A DNA stretch of 24,842 bases from UBA2883 sp050873965 (GTDB taxonomy: Bacteria; Cyanobacteriota; Vampirovibrionia; Gastranaerophilales; Gastranaerophilaceae). Made by a program: the position numbers and the translations under genes. The stretch lies in assembly GCA_050873965.1 (NCBI GenBank), contig JBNMJS010000018.1:1-24842 (forward strand), given 5' to 3'. Below are positions 14,615 through 21,749 of this stretch, piece after piece. Numbering within the stretch: the first letter of the stretch is position 1; each line of letters starts with the position of its first letter. A model generated the notes under the pieces. The model was not told where the DNA came from. It was given only the letters and a program-made list of their open reading frames with translations, and ran no database searches.

Positions 14615-15523
14615 ATGAATGAATTAGTAGAAAAGATTAAAAAATTAAAAAAAGAGAAAAATGCAGTTATACTTGCACATTGTTATCAAAATGTAGAAAT
14701 TGATGAAGTTGCAGATTATGTTGGCGATTCATTATATCTAAGCCAAAGAGCAAATGAAACAGATGCAGATATAATTGTATTTGCAGGTGTTTATTTTATG
14801 GCACAAACTGCTAAACTTTTATCACCTGATAAAAAAGTATTGTTACCAAGAATGGAATCTGGCTGTAGAATGGCAGATATGATTGATTTAGAACAAGTAA
14901 GAGAGTTTAAATCACTTCATCCTAATATACCTGTTGTTTGCTATATTAACTCAACAGCAGAAGTAAAATCTGAATGTGATATGTGTTGCACAAGCTCAAA
15001 TGCTGTTAAAGTTGTTGAAAGCATGGGAGCAAAAGAAATATTATTCTTACCAGATACATATCTAGGAAAATGGGTTGAAGCAAAATTAGGTAATATCAAA
15101 GTTACAACATATCCGGGATTCTGTCCTACTCACTTGCAAATTAAACCTAAAGATATTCTTGAAGCAAGAGAAAAATATCCTAATGCAAAAGTTCTTGCTC
15201 ACCCTGAATGTCATCAAGAAGTTGTTAAATTGGCTGATTATGTTGGTAGTACAACTGGCATAATGAAATATGCTATTGAAAGTGATAACAAACAATTTAT
15301 CATTGCAACTGAAAAAGGTGTTGTTGATAGATTAAAACGTGATTATCCTGACAAAGAATTTATTTTGATTAAAGATAGTATTATTTGTCCTAATATGAAA
15401 TGGCACACATTACAAGATATATATGATGCATTAGACAAAGAACAACATGAGATTACTGTTGATGCAGAAGTTGCTAAGAAAGCAGTTGGTTGTATAAATA
15501 GAATGTTGGAAGTTTCTAAATAA
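14615..15523 (+). CDS. nadA: Quinolinate synthase
   Basis: NadA condenses iminoaspartate with dihydroxyacetone phosphate to quinolinate, the precursor of NAD, using a [4Fe-4S] cluster. The three cluster cysteines are C84 (SGCRMAD), C170 (GFCPTH) and C258 (IICPNMKW), matching the spacing of the short archaeal-type enzyme of about 300 residues. The HCYQ motif (22-25), the NSTAEVK block (112-118) and the AHPECHQEVV block (195-204) are intact. Length is 302. nadB and nadC are not in this window. The ATG follows a weak AAGAG site. Twenty bases separate its stop from rlmB, and no terminator intervenes, so it probably leads an operon with rlmB and the sigma factor gene. Confidence 0.96.
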   Translation: MNELVEKIKKLKKEKNAVILAHCYQNVEIDEVADYVGDSLYLSQRANETDADIIVFAGVYFMAQTAKLLSPDKKVLLPRMESGCRMADMIDLEQVREFKSLHPNIPVVCYINSTAEVKSECDMCCTSSNAVKVVESMGAKEILFLPDTYLGKWVEAKLGNIKVTTYPGFCPTHLQIKPKDILEAREKYPNAKVLAHPECHQEVVKLADYVGSTTGIMKYAIESDNKQFIIATEKGVVDRLKRDYPDKEFILIKDSIICPNMKWHTLQDIYDALDKEQHEITVDAEVAKKAVGCINRMLEVSK

Positions 15524-15543
15524 CGTAATATTGGGAGAGTTTT

Positions 15544-16356
15544 TTGAGAAAATTTGAAAATAATAAATCTAATAAACCAAAATATCATAAAGAAAAATCA
15601 GTTGAAAAGACTGATATAATAAATACTGATGATATTATTTACGGCAAAAACTCTGTTTTAGAAGCTTTGTCTGGTGATAGAGTTATAAATAAGATTTTAA
15701 TTTCAAAAACAAACCATTCAGATTCTAAAATGGAACAAATAAAAGAATTTGCCCAAAGAAAAGGTATCGTATTTCAATTTGTTGGCAAAGATAAATTAGC
15801 ACCATACAATGGTTTAAACCATCAAGGTGTTGTTGCACTAATCGCACCAATTGAATACGTTGAATTAGAAGATTTTATTGAAAAACATAAAGAAAATTCT
15901 TCACTCGTTATATTAGACGGTGTAGAAGATGTCCATAATATTGGAGCAATTATTAGAACCTGCGTATGTGCTGGTATTGATGGAATTTTAATACCTTCTA
16001 GAAGAAATTGTCAGATAACTTCTGTCGTTGAAAAGACTAGTGCCGGTGCAATCAATCATATAGATATTATAAAAGTCAATAGCCTATCAGGTGCCGTACA
16101 GAAATTAAAAGATAACAACTGGTGGGTAATTGCAACTGATGCTAAATCAGAGAAAAATTACTATGACATAGATTATTGCGATATGAATTTTGCAATAGTT
16201 ATGGGTGGAGAACATACAGGAGTTTCAAAAACTTTACTAAAAATGTCTGATTTTCAAGTAAAAATACCGATGTTAAAAGATTTTAACTCTCTTAATGTAT
16301 CGAATGCAATGAGCATTATTGTATATGAAAGTGTTCGCCAAAAATTGTCTAAGTAA
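15544..16356 (+). CDS. rlmB: TrmH/SpoU-family RNA 2'-O-methyltransferase, RlmB-like
   Basis: This SPOUT enzyme transfers a methyl group from SAM to a ribose 2'-OH; by architecture it is RlmB-like (23S rRNA G2251 in E. coli). A basic tail (1-28) precedes the substrate-binding domain that starts IYGKNSVLEAL. Catalytic-domain motif 1 has N132, G134 and R138 in HNIGAIIRT, motif 2 is MGGEHTG (about 220-226), and motif 3 is SLNVSNAMSI (about 249-258); together they form the trefoil knot. The start is TTG, six bases after GGGAG (15533-15537). It lies 14 bases before the sigma factor gene. The exact modified nucleotide is not provable from sequence; a tRNA methyltransferase is the alternative. Confidence 0.88.
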   Translation: MRKFENNKSNKPKYHKEKSVEKTDIINTDDIIYGKNSVLEALSGDRVINKILISKTNHSDSKMEQIKEFAQRKGIVFQFVGKDKLAPYNGLNHQGVVALIAPIEYVELEDFIEKHKENSSLVILDGVEDVHNIGAIIRTCVCAGIDGILIPSRRNCQITSVVEKTSAGAINHIDIIKVNSLSGAVQKLKDNNWWVIATDAKSEKNYYDIDYCDMNFAIVMGGEHTGVSKTLLKMSDFQVKIPMLKDFNSLNVSNAMSIIVYESVRQKLSK

Positions 16357-16370
16357 AAAGGATTAAAATT

Positions 16371-17357
16371 ATGAGCGATAAAAACGATAAAATTACTTTA
16401 AGTATAGATGATATTTCTGACGAGGGAATTGATTTTGAACAAATGGGCGAAATCAATGATGAAGAAATAGAAAAAGACTTGAAAGATCATGAATCTATAG
16501 AAAGCATTAATGCTGACGATTCAGTAAAAATTTATCTTCAACAAATTGGTAAAATACCTTTATTAAAACGTGATGAAGAACTTGAAGTTGCAAAAAAAAT
16601 CAAAGAAGAACATTGTGAACTTTCAAGAAAAATTCTTATCAATGCTAATTTAAGATTGGTTGTTAGTATTGCTAAAAAATACGTTGGTAGAGGATTATCT
16701 TTCTTAGATTTAATTCAAGAAGGTAACGTTGGTCTAATCAGAGCAACAGAAAAATTTGACTATGAAAAAGGTTACAAATTTTCTACCTATGCTACTTGGT
16801 GGATTCAACAATCTATCACTAGAGCAATCGCTGATAAATCAAGAATGATTAGATTACCTATGCACTTGATTGATACATTAAGTAAAATCAAGAAAACATC
16901 ATTAATGCTTGTTACAAAATTGGGACGTACTCCTACAAAACAAGAATTGGCTGATGAAATGGGAATTTCATTAAAAAAACTAGCAGAAGTAACAAAATCT
17001 GCTCAATCTACAATTAGTATTGATACTCCAACAAACCAAAAAGATGATGCAAACAAAATCATTGACTATATTGTAGATGAATCTTCTACAACACCAGATT
17101 CTATTGTTTCTGATGAAAACTTACAAATTGATACTACTAAAATGCTTAGTAGTTTAAGTCCAAAAGAACGTGACGTATTAATTTTAAGATATGGTCTTGA
17201 TTCAGCAGGACAAAAAAGAACATTAGAAGAAGTAAGTACATATTTTGGTGTTTCAAGAGAAAGAATTCGACAAATCGAAAATAGAGCAATTGCTAAACTT
17301 AAAAAATTCTGTAAAGCAAAATCTATGAGTTCTGATTTAAAAAATTATTTAAAATAA
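16371..17357 (+). CDS. RNA polymerase sigma-70 family factor, RpoD/SigA-like
   Basis: The 328-residue protein is a group 1 or group 2 sigma factor. An acidic N-terminus of about 50 residues replaces a full region 1.1. Region 1.2 starts at DSVKIYLQQIG (50-60), and region 2 spans about 85-160. It includes NVGLIRATEKFD and the -10-reading segment FSTYATWWIQQSITRAIADKS (137-157). Region 3 covers about 165-245 and region 4 about 255-315, with the -35-reading helix GVSRERIRQIENRA (293-306). The -35-reading and -10-reading segments are consensus, in keeping with the TTGACA/TATAAT-like promoters nearby. AAAAGGAT precedes the ATG. The short N-terminus leaves open whether it is the primary factor or a second, SigB/C-like one. 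Confidence 0.9.
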   Translation: MSDKNDKITLSIDDISDEGIDFEQMGEINDEEIEKDLKDHESIESINADDSVKIYLQQIGKIPLLKRDEELEVAKKIKEEHCELSRKILINANLRLVVSIAKKYVGRGLSFLDLIQEGNVGLIRATEKFDYEKGYKFSTYATWWIQQSITRAIADKSRMIRLPMHLIDTLSKIKKTSLMLVTKLGRTPTKQELADEMGISLKKLAEVTKSAQSTISIDTPTNQKDDANKIIDYIVDESSTTPDSIVSDENLQIDTTKMLSSLSPKERDVLILRYGLDSAGQKRTLEEVSTYFGVSRERIRQIENRAIAKLKKFCKAKSMSSDLKNYLK

Positions 17358-17369
17358 AATGTTAATTAT

Positions 17370-17398
17370 TTCTTATAAACACTATTTGTGTGTATAAT
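17370..17398 (+). promoter_or_regulatory. Promoter of spmA-spmB, leaderless
   Basis: TTCTTA (17370-17375), 17 bases and a perfect TATAAT (17393-17398) end only six bases before the spmA ATG at 17405. Transcription would begin at the start codon, and no ribosome binding site exists. Confidence 0.6.
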
Positions 17399-17404
17399 TG
17401 AAAT

Positions 17405-18007
17405 ATGAATTATATTTTTTATTTTCTAATAGTTTTTTCTTTAATATTTGGGGCTATAAATGGAAAACTCCAAGATGTAGTTAATGCAATTTTATCAGGT
17501 GCAGATTTATCTGTAAAAATTGCATTATCATTGATTGGAATTATGTCATTTTGGCTTGGTATAATGCGTGTTGCAGAAAAATCAGGTCTGGTTAAACTTA
17601 TCGCAAAATGCATAAAACCTATTACAAAATGGTTATTTGATGAAATTCCACCAGAAAATCCTGCAATTGGTAATATCGCATTAAGTTTTTCTGCTAATGC
17701 TTTAGGTTTAACAAATGCAGCAACTCCTATTGGACTCAAAGTTATGCAAGAATTACAAGAAGAAAATAAAGACAAATCTACTGCTTCAAATGCTATGTGT
17801 ATGTTTTTAGCAATGAATACAGCAGGATTTCAAATAATTCCGGCAACAGTTATTGCTATTCTTGTTGCAGTTGGTGCAAAGAATCCAACAGAAATTATTG
17901 CACCGGCAATGATTGTTACATCAATTGCTTTTGTTAGTGCAATTTTAATTGCAAAAGTATTCCAAAAATTCTGGAAACCACAGGTTGAGGAGGTAAGCAA
18001 TGATTAA
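17405..18007 (+). CDS. spmA: Spore maturation protein A homologue, Gate-domain membrane protein
   Basis: SpmA is an integral membrane protein with the nucleoside-recognition (Gate) fold. In Bacillus, SpmA and SpmB act together in spore core dehydration; in bacteria without sporulation the role is unknown. The 200-residue protein has about five hydrophobic segments (roughly 3-19, 38-55, 85-105, 130-153, 165-186). Conserved blocks are visible: LIGIMSFWLGIMRVAEKSGL, GLTNAATPIGLKVMQEL and NAMCMFLAMNT. The ATG has no ribosome binding site, and the -10 box lies six bases upstream. The 3' end overlaps spmB by eight bases, and the overlap contains GAGG (17989-17992) for spmB. No sporulation genes are seen in the window. 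Confidence 0.92.
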   Translation: MNYIFYFLIVFSLIFGAINGKLQDVVNAILSGADLSVKIALSLIGIMSFWLGIMRVAEKSGLVKLIAKCIKPITKWLFDEIPPENPAIGNIALSFSANALGLTNAATPIGLKVMQELQEENKDKSTASNAMCMFLAMNTAGFQIIPATVIAILVAVGAKNPTEIIAPAMIVTSIAFVSAILIAKVFQKFWKPQVEEVSND

Positions 18008-18536
18008 TCTTATTTCTTTGTATGCATTACCTGTAATTATTGCAGTTATTTTAACAATGGCTTTGGTTAAAAAAGTACCTATTTATGAAGAATTTACAGA
18101 AGGTGCAAAAGACGGTTTTAAAGTTTCTATAAACATAATTCCGTACTTAATTGCTATTATTGTTGGTATTTCAATGTTTAGAGCATCAGGTGCAATGGAA
18201 TCATTAACTAATTTTTTAGCACCATTATTGAACAAGTTTTCTATCCCTGCAGAATCTTTACCAATGATGATAACTCGTTCTTTATCAGGTTCTGCTACAT
18301 TAGGATTATTTAGCGACATAGCACACAAACTTGGTCCCGATGCTTACGCAACCAAGTTATGTGCAGTCTTAGCCGGCAGTTCTGAAACTACATTCTACGT
18401 GCTGGCTGTATATTTCGGTGCTATAGGCATTACTAAATATAGATATGCCCTTGCGATTGGTTTGATAGCAGATGCTATTGGTATATTTGCAACAATTTTT
18501 GTGTGTAGGCTGGTTTTTCTTCCCAGCATTGGGTAA
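18000..18536 (+). CDS. spmB: Spore maturation protein B homologue, Gate-domain membrane protein
   Basis: This is the usual partner of SpmA, with the same Gate fold. The 178-residue protein has hydrophobic segments at about 5-22, 44-61, 88-105, 119-140 and 148-172. Hallmarks are SGSATLGLFSD (about 95-105) and the GSSETTFYVLAVYFG block (about 126-140). GAGG seven bases before the ATG, inside spmA, supports the start. The last 62 bases overlap the 3' end of the convergent zinc-ribbon gene; the family's usual C-terminus (a Cys-Arg-Leu-Val-Phe-like end) lies within the overlap, so the frame is not merely overextended. The transported or recognised molecule is unknown. Confidence 0.92.
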   Translation: MINLISLYALPVIIAVILTMALVKKVPIYEEFTEGAKDGFKVSINIIPYLIAIIVGISMFRASGAMESLTNFLAPLLNKFSIPAESLPMMITRSLSGSATLGLFSDIAHKLGPDAYATKLCAVLAGSSETTFYVLAVYFGAIGITKYRYALAIGLIADAIGIFATIFVCRLVFLPSIG

Positions 18537-18849
18537 CTTCTTCCATACGGTCTTCTTGTACAACTGATTTTACGAGTACAGCATAATTGATGTCTATAAA
18601 GTTAATTTTTGGAAGTTTTTCAACAATATATTCATTGCCACCACAATTATGACAAAAATTTGCTTCAGGTATAATTTCACCGTTTTTAATAATGGCTTTT
18701 TGTTTAATACCACAACAAGCACATCTTGTAATGAACCATTCATTCTCAATTAATTCTCCACAATCAGGACAATAACTAAATTGAACACTTGGAGATACAT
18801 TATCGTGCGTACAAGTATGATGACGTTTGAAAAAATCCATTAAAAACAT
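18475..18849 (-). CDS. Zinc-ribbon protein of unknown function
   Basis: I do not recognise this 124-residue protein beyond its metal-binding cysteines. CPDC (27-30) and CACC (43-46) make a zinc ribbon; a third knuckle CHNC (66-69) has no obvious partner and may bind metal in a dimer or with C13. The last 50 residues are helical and acidic. I place the start at ATG 18849: AGAGG (18855-18859) lies five bases upstream, whereas the upstream GTG at 18855 is part of that site. A possible -10, TAGAAT, is at 18862-18867. The gene overlaps the spmB 3' end by 62 bases on the opposite strand and follows the B3/B4 gene after 113 bases. Confidence 0.7.
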   Translation of the reverse strand: MFLMDFFKRHHTCTHDNVSPSVQFSYCPDCGELIENEWFITRCACCGIKQKAIIKNGEIIPEANFCHNCGGNEYIVEKLPKINFIDINYAVLVKSVVQEDRMEEVTQCWEEKPAYTQKLLQIYQ

Positions 18850-18962
18850 ATACACCTCTATATTCTACATGATGTGTTTTAATGATTATTTTTAAGAAGT
18901 CAAAATTTAATATTTTTTTTGATACAAAACTTTATATATCAAAATCAATAAAAAATAATTCA

Positions 18963-19667
18963 TTAATTTATTACAAATTCATTATTTTCTTTACAAACAA
19001 AACCTGTTTTTATATCCTTAACTCCAAGTTCAGAAGTTAAAAATTCAACCAATTCATCTCTTAATTCTAAAACCTGTTTATCATTAATTCCTATAAAACC
19101 ATCAATTGGAAAAAAAACATTTTGAGTAGTTTCTTCAATTTTGCCATCATTACTTTGTCGCCAAATCCATCTTCTTGTTTTTACAATATTTGTACTTGCA
19201 TAAACAAGTTCACCTATTGGCATATTTTCTAATTCAGTTTCACCTAATGGTAAAAATGTATCGTTTTCATTTGAAAATCTAACATTTAAATCACCTTCTA
19301 ATTTACCAATATCATGAGCCCCAAGTGGTATTTCATACTTTACAGAAAAAGCATTACCTAAATCAACAATAGTATTTATGTGTGGCAAATTATTCCCTTT
19401 TTGTACTCTTTTGAGCAAGGCTTCTATTGAACACATAAATTTATTCGGGTTCATTTCTAATGCGTAAAACGCCTCTCTATAAGGTGAAACCAATTCTCTT
19501 ATATTAACTTCTTTATTGTTTAAAGCAAAATTACTTACCATATTATTCAAAAAATCCTCGACTTTTTTATTTAAAATTGTATTATTAATGCCATTAGCCA
19601 CAACAACTCCAACACAGTAATTAGGAAGTTTTTCAAATACATTATTATCTATTCTAAATTTTTTCAT
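18963..19667 (-). CDS. B3/B4 tRNA-binding domain protein
   Basis: This 234-residue protein is a stand-alone B3/B4 domain, the module found in the phenylalanyl-tRNA synthetase beta chain. Free-standing members are thought to edit mischarged tRNA or bind amino acids, but few are characterised. Visible family features are MNPNKFMCSIEALLKRVQKG (about 73-92), LPHINTIVDLGNAFS (about 94-108), the LGAHDIGKLEGDLNVR block and the TRRWIWRQS block (about 163-171). Of two possible starts, ATG 19667 has AAGGAG at eight bases and is preferred over ATG 19673, which has only two. It overlaps the 3' end of the MerR gene by 14 bases, so both are probably made from the MerR promoter. Confidence 0.85.
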   Translation of the reverse strand: MKKFRIDNNVFEKLPNYCVGVVVANGINNTILNKKVEDFLNNMVSNFALNNKEVNIRELVSPYREAFYALEMNPNKFMCSIEALLKRVQKGNNLPHINTIVDLGNAFSVKYEIPLGAHDIGKLEGDLNVRFSNENDTFLPLGETELENMPIGELVYASTNIVKTRRWIWRQSNDGKIEETTQNVFFPIDGFIGINDKQVLELRDELVEFLTSELGVKDIKTGFVCKENNEFVIN

Positions 19668-20493
19668 CGTCATTTCTCCTTATTGGAATTTGAATTTCCG
19701 TAATAAATTTATTTTCATCAGTAGATAAACCGTTATCTATCATCGTAATTTCTTTTGCAAAACCATTTATTGAATAATTATTTTGTTTAATATAGTTCAT
19801 TAATTCCTTATAATATATTGGAGCATCTTTATGTGTTCCACAAAAACGTATAGTTACACAAGTTTCAATAGGTATAATTTTTGTTTTTCCCTCAAAATTA
19901 TCGGTATCATCTAACAAAATAAAAAGTTTATCATAACTACTCCAATCTTGTTTTTTTAATCGTTCTTCAGAAATACCTAAACCAACTTTTCCTAAAAAAA
20001 TAACAGGTTCAATATTATCAGATACAAGTTTTCTTAAAGATTCTTCAAGGTCTAAATAATCAGTTGGATTTAAAACTTCTTTTGCCATAGCAATTTTTCT
20101 TGATGGGAAATTTTTAATAATAATTTTATTTAAATTAGATTTTATCGCACTTTTTATAAAGTGCAAACGGTTATTAATTTTTTCTTCAATCAATGCTAAT
20201 TCTTTTTTCTTTTTTTTAATTATTCTTTTTTGTTCCAATAAAAGTTCTTCTAATTTTTCAGGTTCTTTATTATTTAAAAAATAAATTATTTTATCAATTG
20301 GCATATCTAATGCTCGTAAATATTTTATTGTATTTAAAATTTCAAACTGTTTTACACTATAATAACGATACCCACTATTATTATCCACTTTTTCAGGCAA
20401 CAATAAACCAACATTCTCATAATGTCTTAATGAACTTATGCTAATATTAAACATTTTTGCAATATCACCAATTTTATAAAGTTTATTTTCCAT
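19654..20493 (-). CDS. MerR-family regulator with GyrI-like effector domain
   Basis: The 279-residue protein has an N-terminal MerR winged helix-turn-helix (about 4-72, with the IGDIAKMFNISISSLRHYENVGLL signature), a long basic coiled coil (about 83-113) for dimerisation, and a C-terminal GyrI-like ligand-binding domain (about 125-275). This is the BmrR/multidrug-sensing architecture. A perfect dyad lies in a 19-base promoter spacer just upstream, the classical MerR activator site, so autoregulation and control of the overlapping B3/B4 gene are likely. The ATG lies six bases after the -10 box and has no ribosome binding site, so the mRNA should be leaderless. The ligand is unknown. Confidence 0.9.
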   Translation of the reverse strand: MENKLYKIGDIAKMFNISISSLRHYENVGLLLPEKVDNNSGYRYYSVKQFEILNTIKYLRALDMPIDKIIYFLNNKEPEKLEELLLEQKRIIKKKKKELALIEEKINNRLHFIKSAIKSNLNKIIIKNFPSRKIAMAKEVLNPTDYLDLEESLRKLVSDNIEPVIFLGKVGLGISEERLKKQDWSSYDKLFILLDDTDNFEGKTKIIPIETCVTIRFCGTHKDAPIYYKELMNYIKQNNYSINGFAKEITMIDNGLSTDENKFITEIQIPIRRNDDEKI

Positions 20494-20499
20494 ATAATT

Positions 20500-20530
20500 A
20501 TTATAAACTCTACAACAATTGTAGAGTCAA
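20500..20530 (-). promoter_or_regulatory. MerR-type promoter and operator
   Basis: On the minus strand, TTGACT (20530-20525) and TATAAT (20505-20500) are separated by 19 bases. The 9-bp arms ACTCTACAA (20507-20515) and TTGTAGAGT (20519-20527) form a perfect dyad filling the spacer. This long spacer with centred dyad is typical of promoters that MerR proteins activate by DNA distortion. Confidence 0.85.
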
Positions 20531-20582
20531 TAAAAAATATTTAATATTTGCTTTGTGTGAGTTCTATTCTACGTATATAAAT

Positions 20583-20612
20583 AAAAAAAGACAGAAGCAT
20601 CTGTCTTTTTTT
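20583..20612 (-). terminator. Rho-independent terminator after tRNA-Arg
   Basis: AGACAGA (20589-20595), loop, TCTGTCT (20600-20606), flanked by seven A and about seven T, extends to a 13-bp stem. It begins three bases past the tRNA 3' end and would terminate in either direction. Confidence 0.85.
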
Positions 20613-20615
20613 ATT

Positions 20616-20689
20616 TGCGCAAGGTGGGAGTCGAACCCACGACACACGGTTTAGGAAACCGCTGCTCTATCCTACTGAGCTACAAGCGC
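20616..20689 (-). tRNA. tRNA-Arg (anticodon CCT)
   Basis: The minus strand folds into a cloverleaf of 74 bases. The D stem is GCTC/GAGC, the anticodon stem GCGGT/ACCGT with loop TTCCTAA (anticodon CCT, reading AGG), and the T stem GTGGG/CCCAC with loop TTCGACT. The acceptor halves GCGCTTG and CTTGCGC pair at positions 1-4 and 7, but positions 5-68 and 6-67 face each other as U-U. The discriminator base is A, and CCA is not encoded, so it must be added by the CCA-adding enzyme. A terminator follows closely. Confidence 0.92.
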
Positions 20690-20823
20690 ATAAATTTATA
20701 TAAAATTTTAAATCATTATAATTATATTTTTACAACGATTTCTTCAATAATACCATACTATACTCCAAAAAATAATACATAAATATTACTTCATGCTCCA
20801 TTTAATGTAATTTATTTATATGA

Positions 20824-20835
20824 CAGGCATGCCTG
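20824..20835. promoter_or_regulatory. Perfect 12-bp palindrome
   Basis: CAGGCATGCCTG is fully self-complementary and stands out by its G+C content in an AT-rich stretch about 190 bases before the response regulator. It could be a protein-binding site. Confidence 0.4.
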
Positions 20836-20882
20836 AAAAATTTTCAAAAAAATCAAAATATAACTGAATTTTAACCATTTTA

Positions 20883-20898
20883 TAGACCAAATGGTCTA
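20883..20898. promoter_or_regulatory. 16-bp dyad, candidate operator
   Basis: TAGACCA-AA-TGGTCTA has perfect 7-bp arms with a two-base centre, the size of a dimeric regulator half-site pair. It lies about 125 bases before the response-regulator start. Confidence 0.45.
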
Positions 20899-21021
20899 GA
20901 TAGGTTTATCTACATCAAAAGTAATAAAATCGATAATAATATTGATGAATATCTCCTCTAAAAAGTAGTAGTATATTTGGTGGAGAGGGAAAGTTAATAA
21001 AAAAATCTTAGGGAGATGAAA

Positions 21022-21723
21022 ATGCATAGAGAATTTAGAAAAAAATCAAGAATCGTTTTAATAGATGACAATTACGAACATCTAATGGGAGTAAAAGAAC
21101 TATTAAACTTAGAAGGTTGCTACGATGTTGTTCAAACATCTACAACTGTTAATACAGGTGTTAATATGGTTAAAAAATATCAACCAGATGTTGTTTTAGT
21201 TGATATGAATATGCCAGACAAGAATGGTTTACAAGCTATTCACGAAATTCAAAAATTGAATTTAGGTGTTAAAGTTATTGCATTAAGTGCTTATGATGAT
21301 GCAGACTTAATCTTTAGAGCAATGAAAGTTGGTGCTAGAGGATATGTTCTAAAAACTATGGCTTCTGCACAACTAATCTGTGCTATCGAAGAAGTTATTT
21401 CAGGTAAAATCTACTTACCATCTGCTCTTTCACTTAGATTCTTTGAATACTTCCAAAAATCAGTTAAGGAAGAAGAAGAAAATACAGATGAAAAATTATT
21501 ATCATCTCTTACTCAAAGAGAAGAAGAAGTTCTTGACTTGTTAACTCAAGGATTCGGTTATAATGAAGTTTCTAGCAAATTGTATATTTCTAATACAACA
21601 GTTAAAACTCACGTTAACAACATCTTCCAAAAACTTCAAGTTAAAGACAGAACTCAAGCTGTTCTTTACGCTATCAGACACGGTTTTGATAAAAAAAGAA
21701 AATCTAAATTCGTTACTATTTAA
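21022..21723 (+). CDS. NarL/FixJ-type response regulator
   Basis: This 233-residue protein has a receiver domain and a LuxR-type DNA-binding domain. Numbered from the upstream in-frame ATG at 21016, the acidic pocket is D17/D18, the phosphoacceptor D63 (LVDMNMP), the switch Ser S91 and the conserved Lys K113 (VLKT). The helix-turn-helix spans about 165-222 (SLTQREEEVLDLLTQG, then NTTVKTHVNNIF). I choose ATG 21022, because GGGAG (21011-21015) lies six bases upstream; it would touch the ATG at 21016. The kinase gene starts 26 bases after its stop and is the likely partner. Codon use here looks stronger (more C-ending codons) than in the kinase, suggesting higher expression. Target genes are unknown. 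Confidence 0.94.
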   Translation: MHREFRKKSRIVLIDDNYEHLMGVKELLNLEGCYDVVQTSTTVNTGVNMVKKYQPDVVLVDMNMPDKNGLQAIHEIQKLNLGVKVIALSAYDDADLIFRAMKVGARGYVLKTMASAQLICAIEEVISGKIYLPSALSLRFFEYFQKSVKEEEENTDEKLLSSLTQREEEVLDLLTQGFGYNEVSSKLYISNTTVKTHVNNIFQKLQVKDRTQAVLYAIRHGFDKKRKSKFVTI

Positions 21724-21749
21724 TTGATGTTATAAGGTACTATTTAATT

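Larger units (their letters stand above)
20690..21021. other. Intergenic region with two palindromes
   Basis: Between tRNA-Arg (minus) and the response regulator (plus) I see no gene. The region must hold the tRNA promoter (AT-rich, with candidate TATAAA at 20695-20700) and the regulator promoter (candidate TATATT at 20972-20977, no clear -35). Two dyads stand out at 20824-20835 and 20883-20898. Confidence 0.6.

Noticed and set aside
21016..21018. Upstream ATG of the response regulator
   Set aside because: The GGGAG site directly touches it; the second ATG (21022) has the correct six-base spacing.
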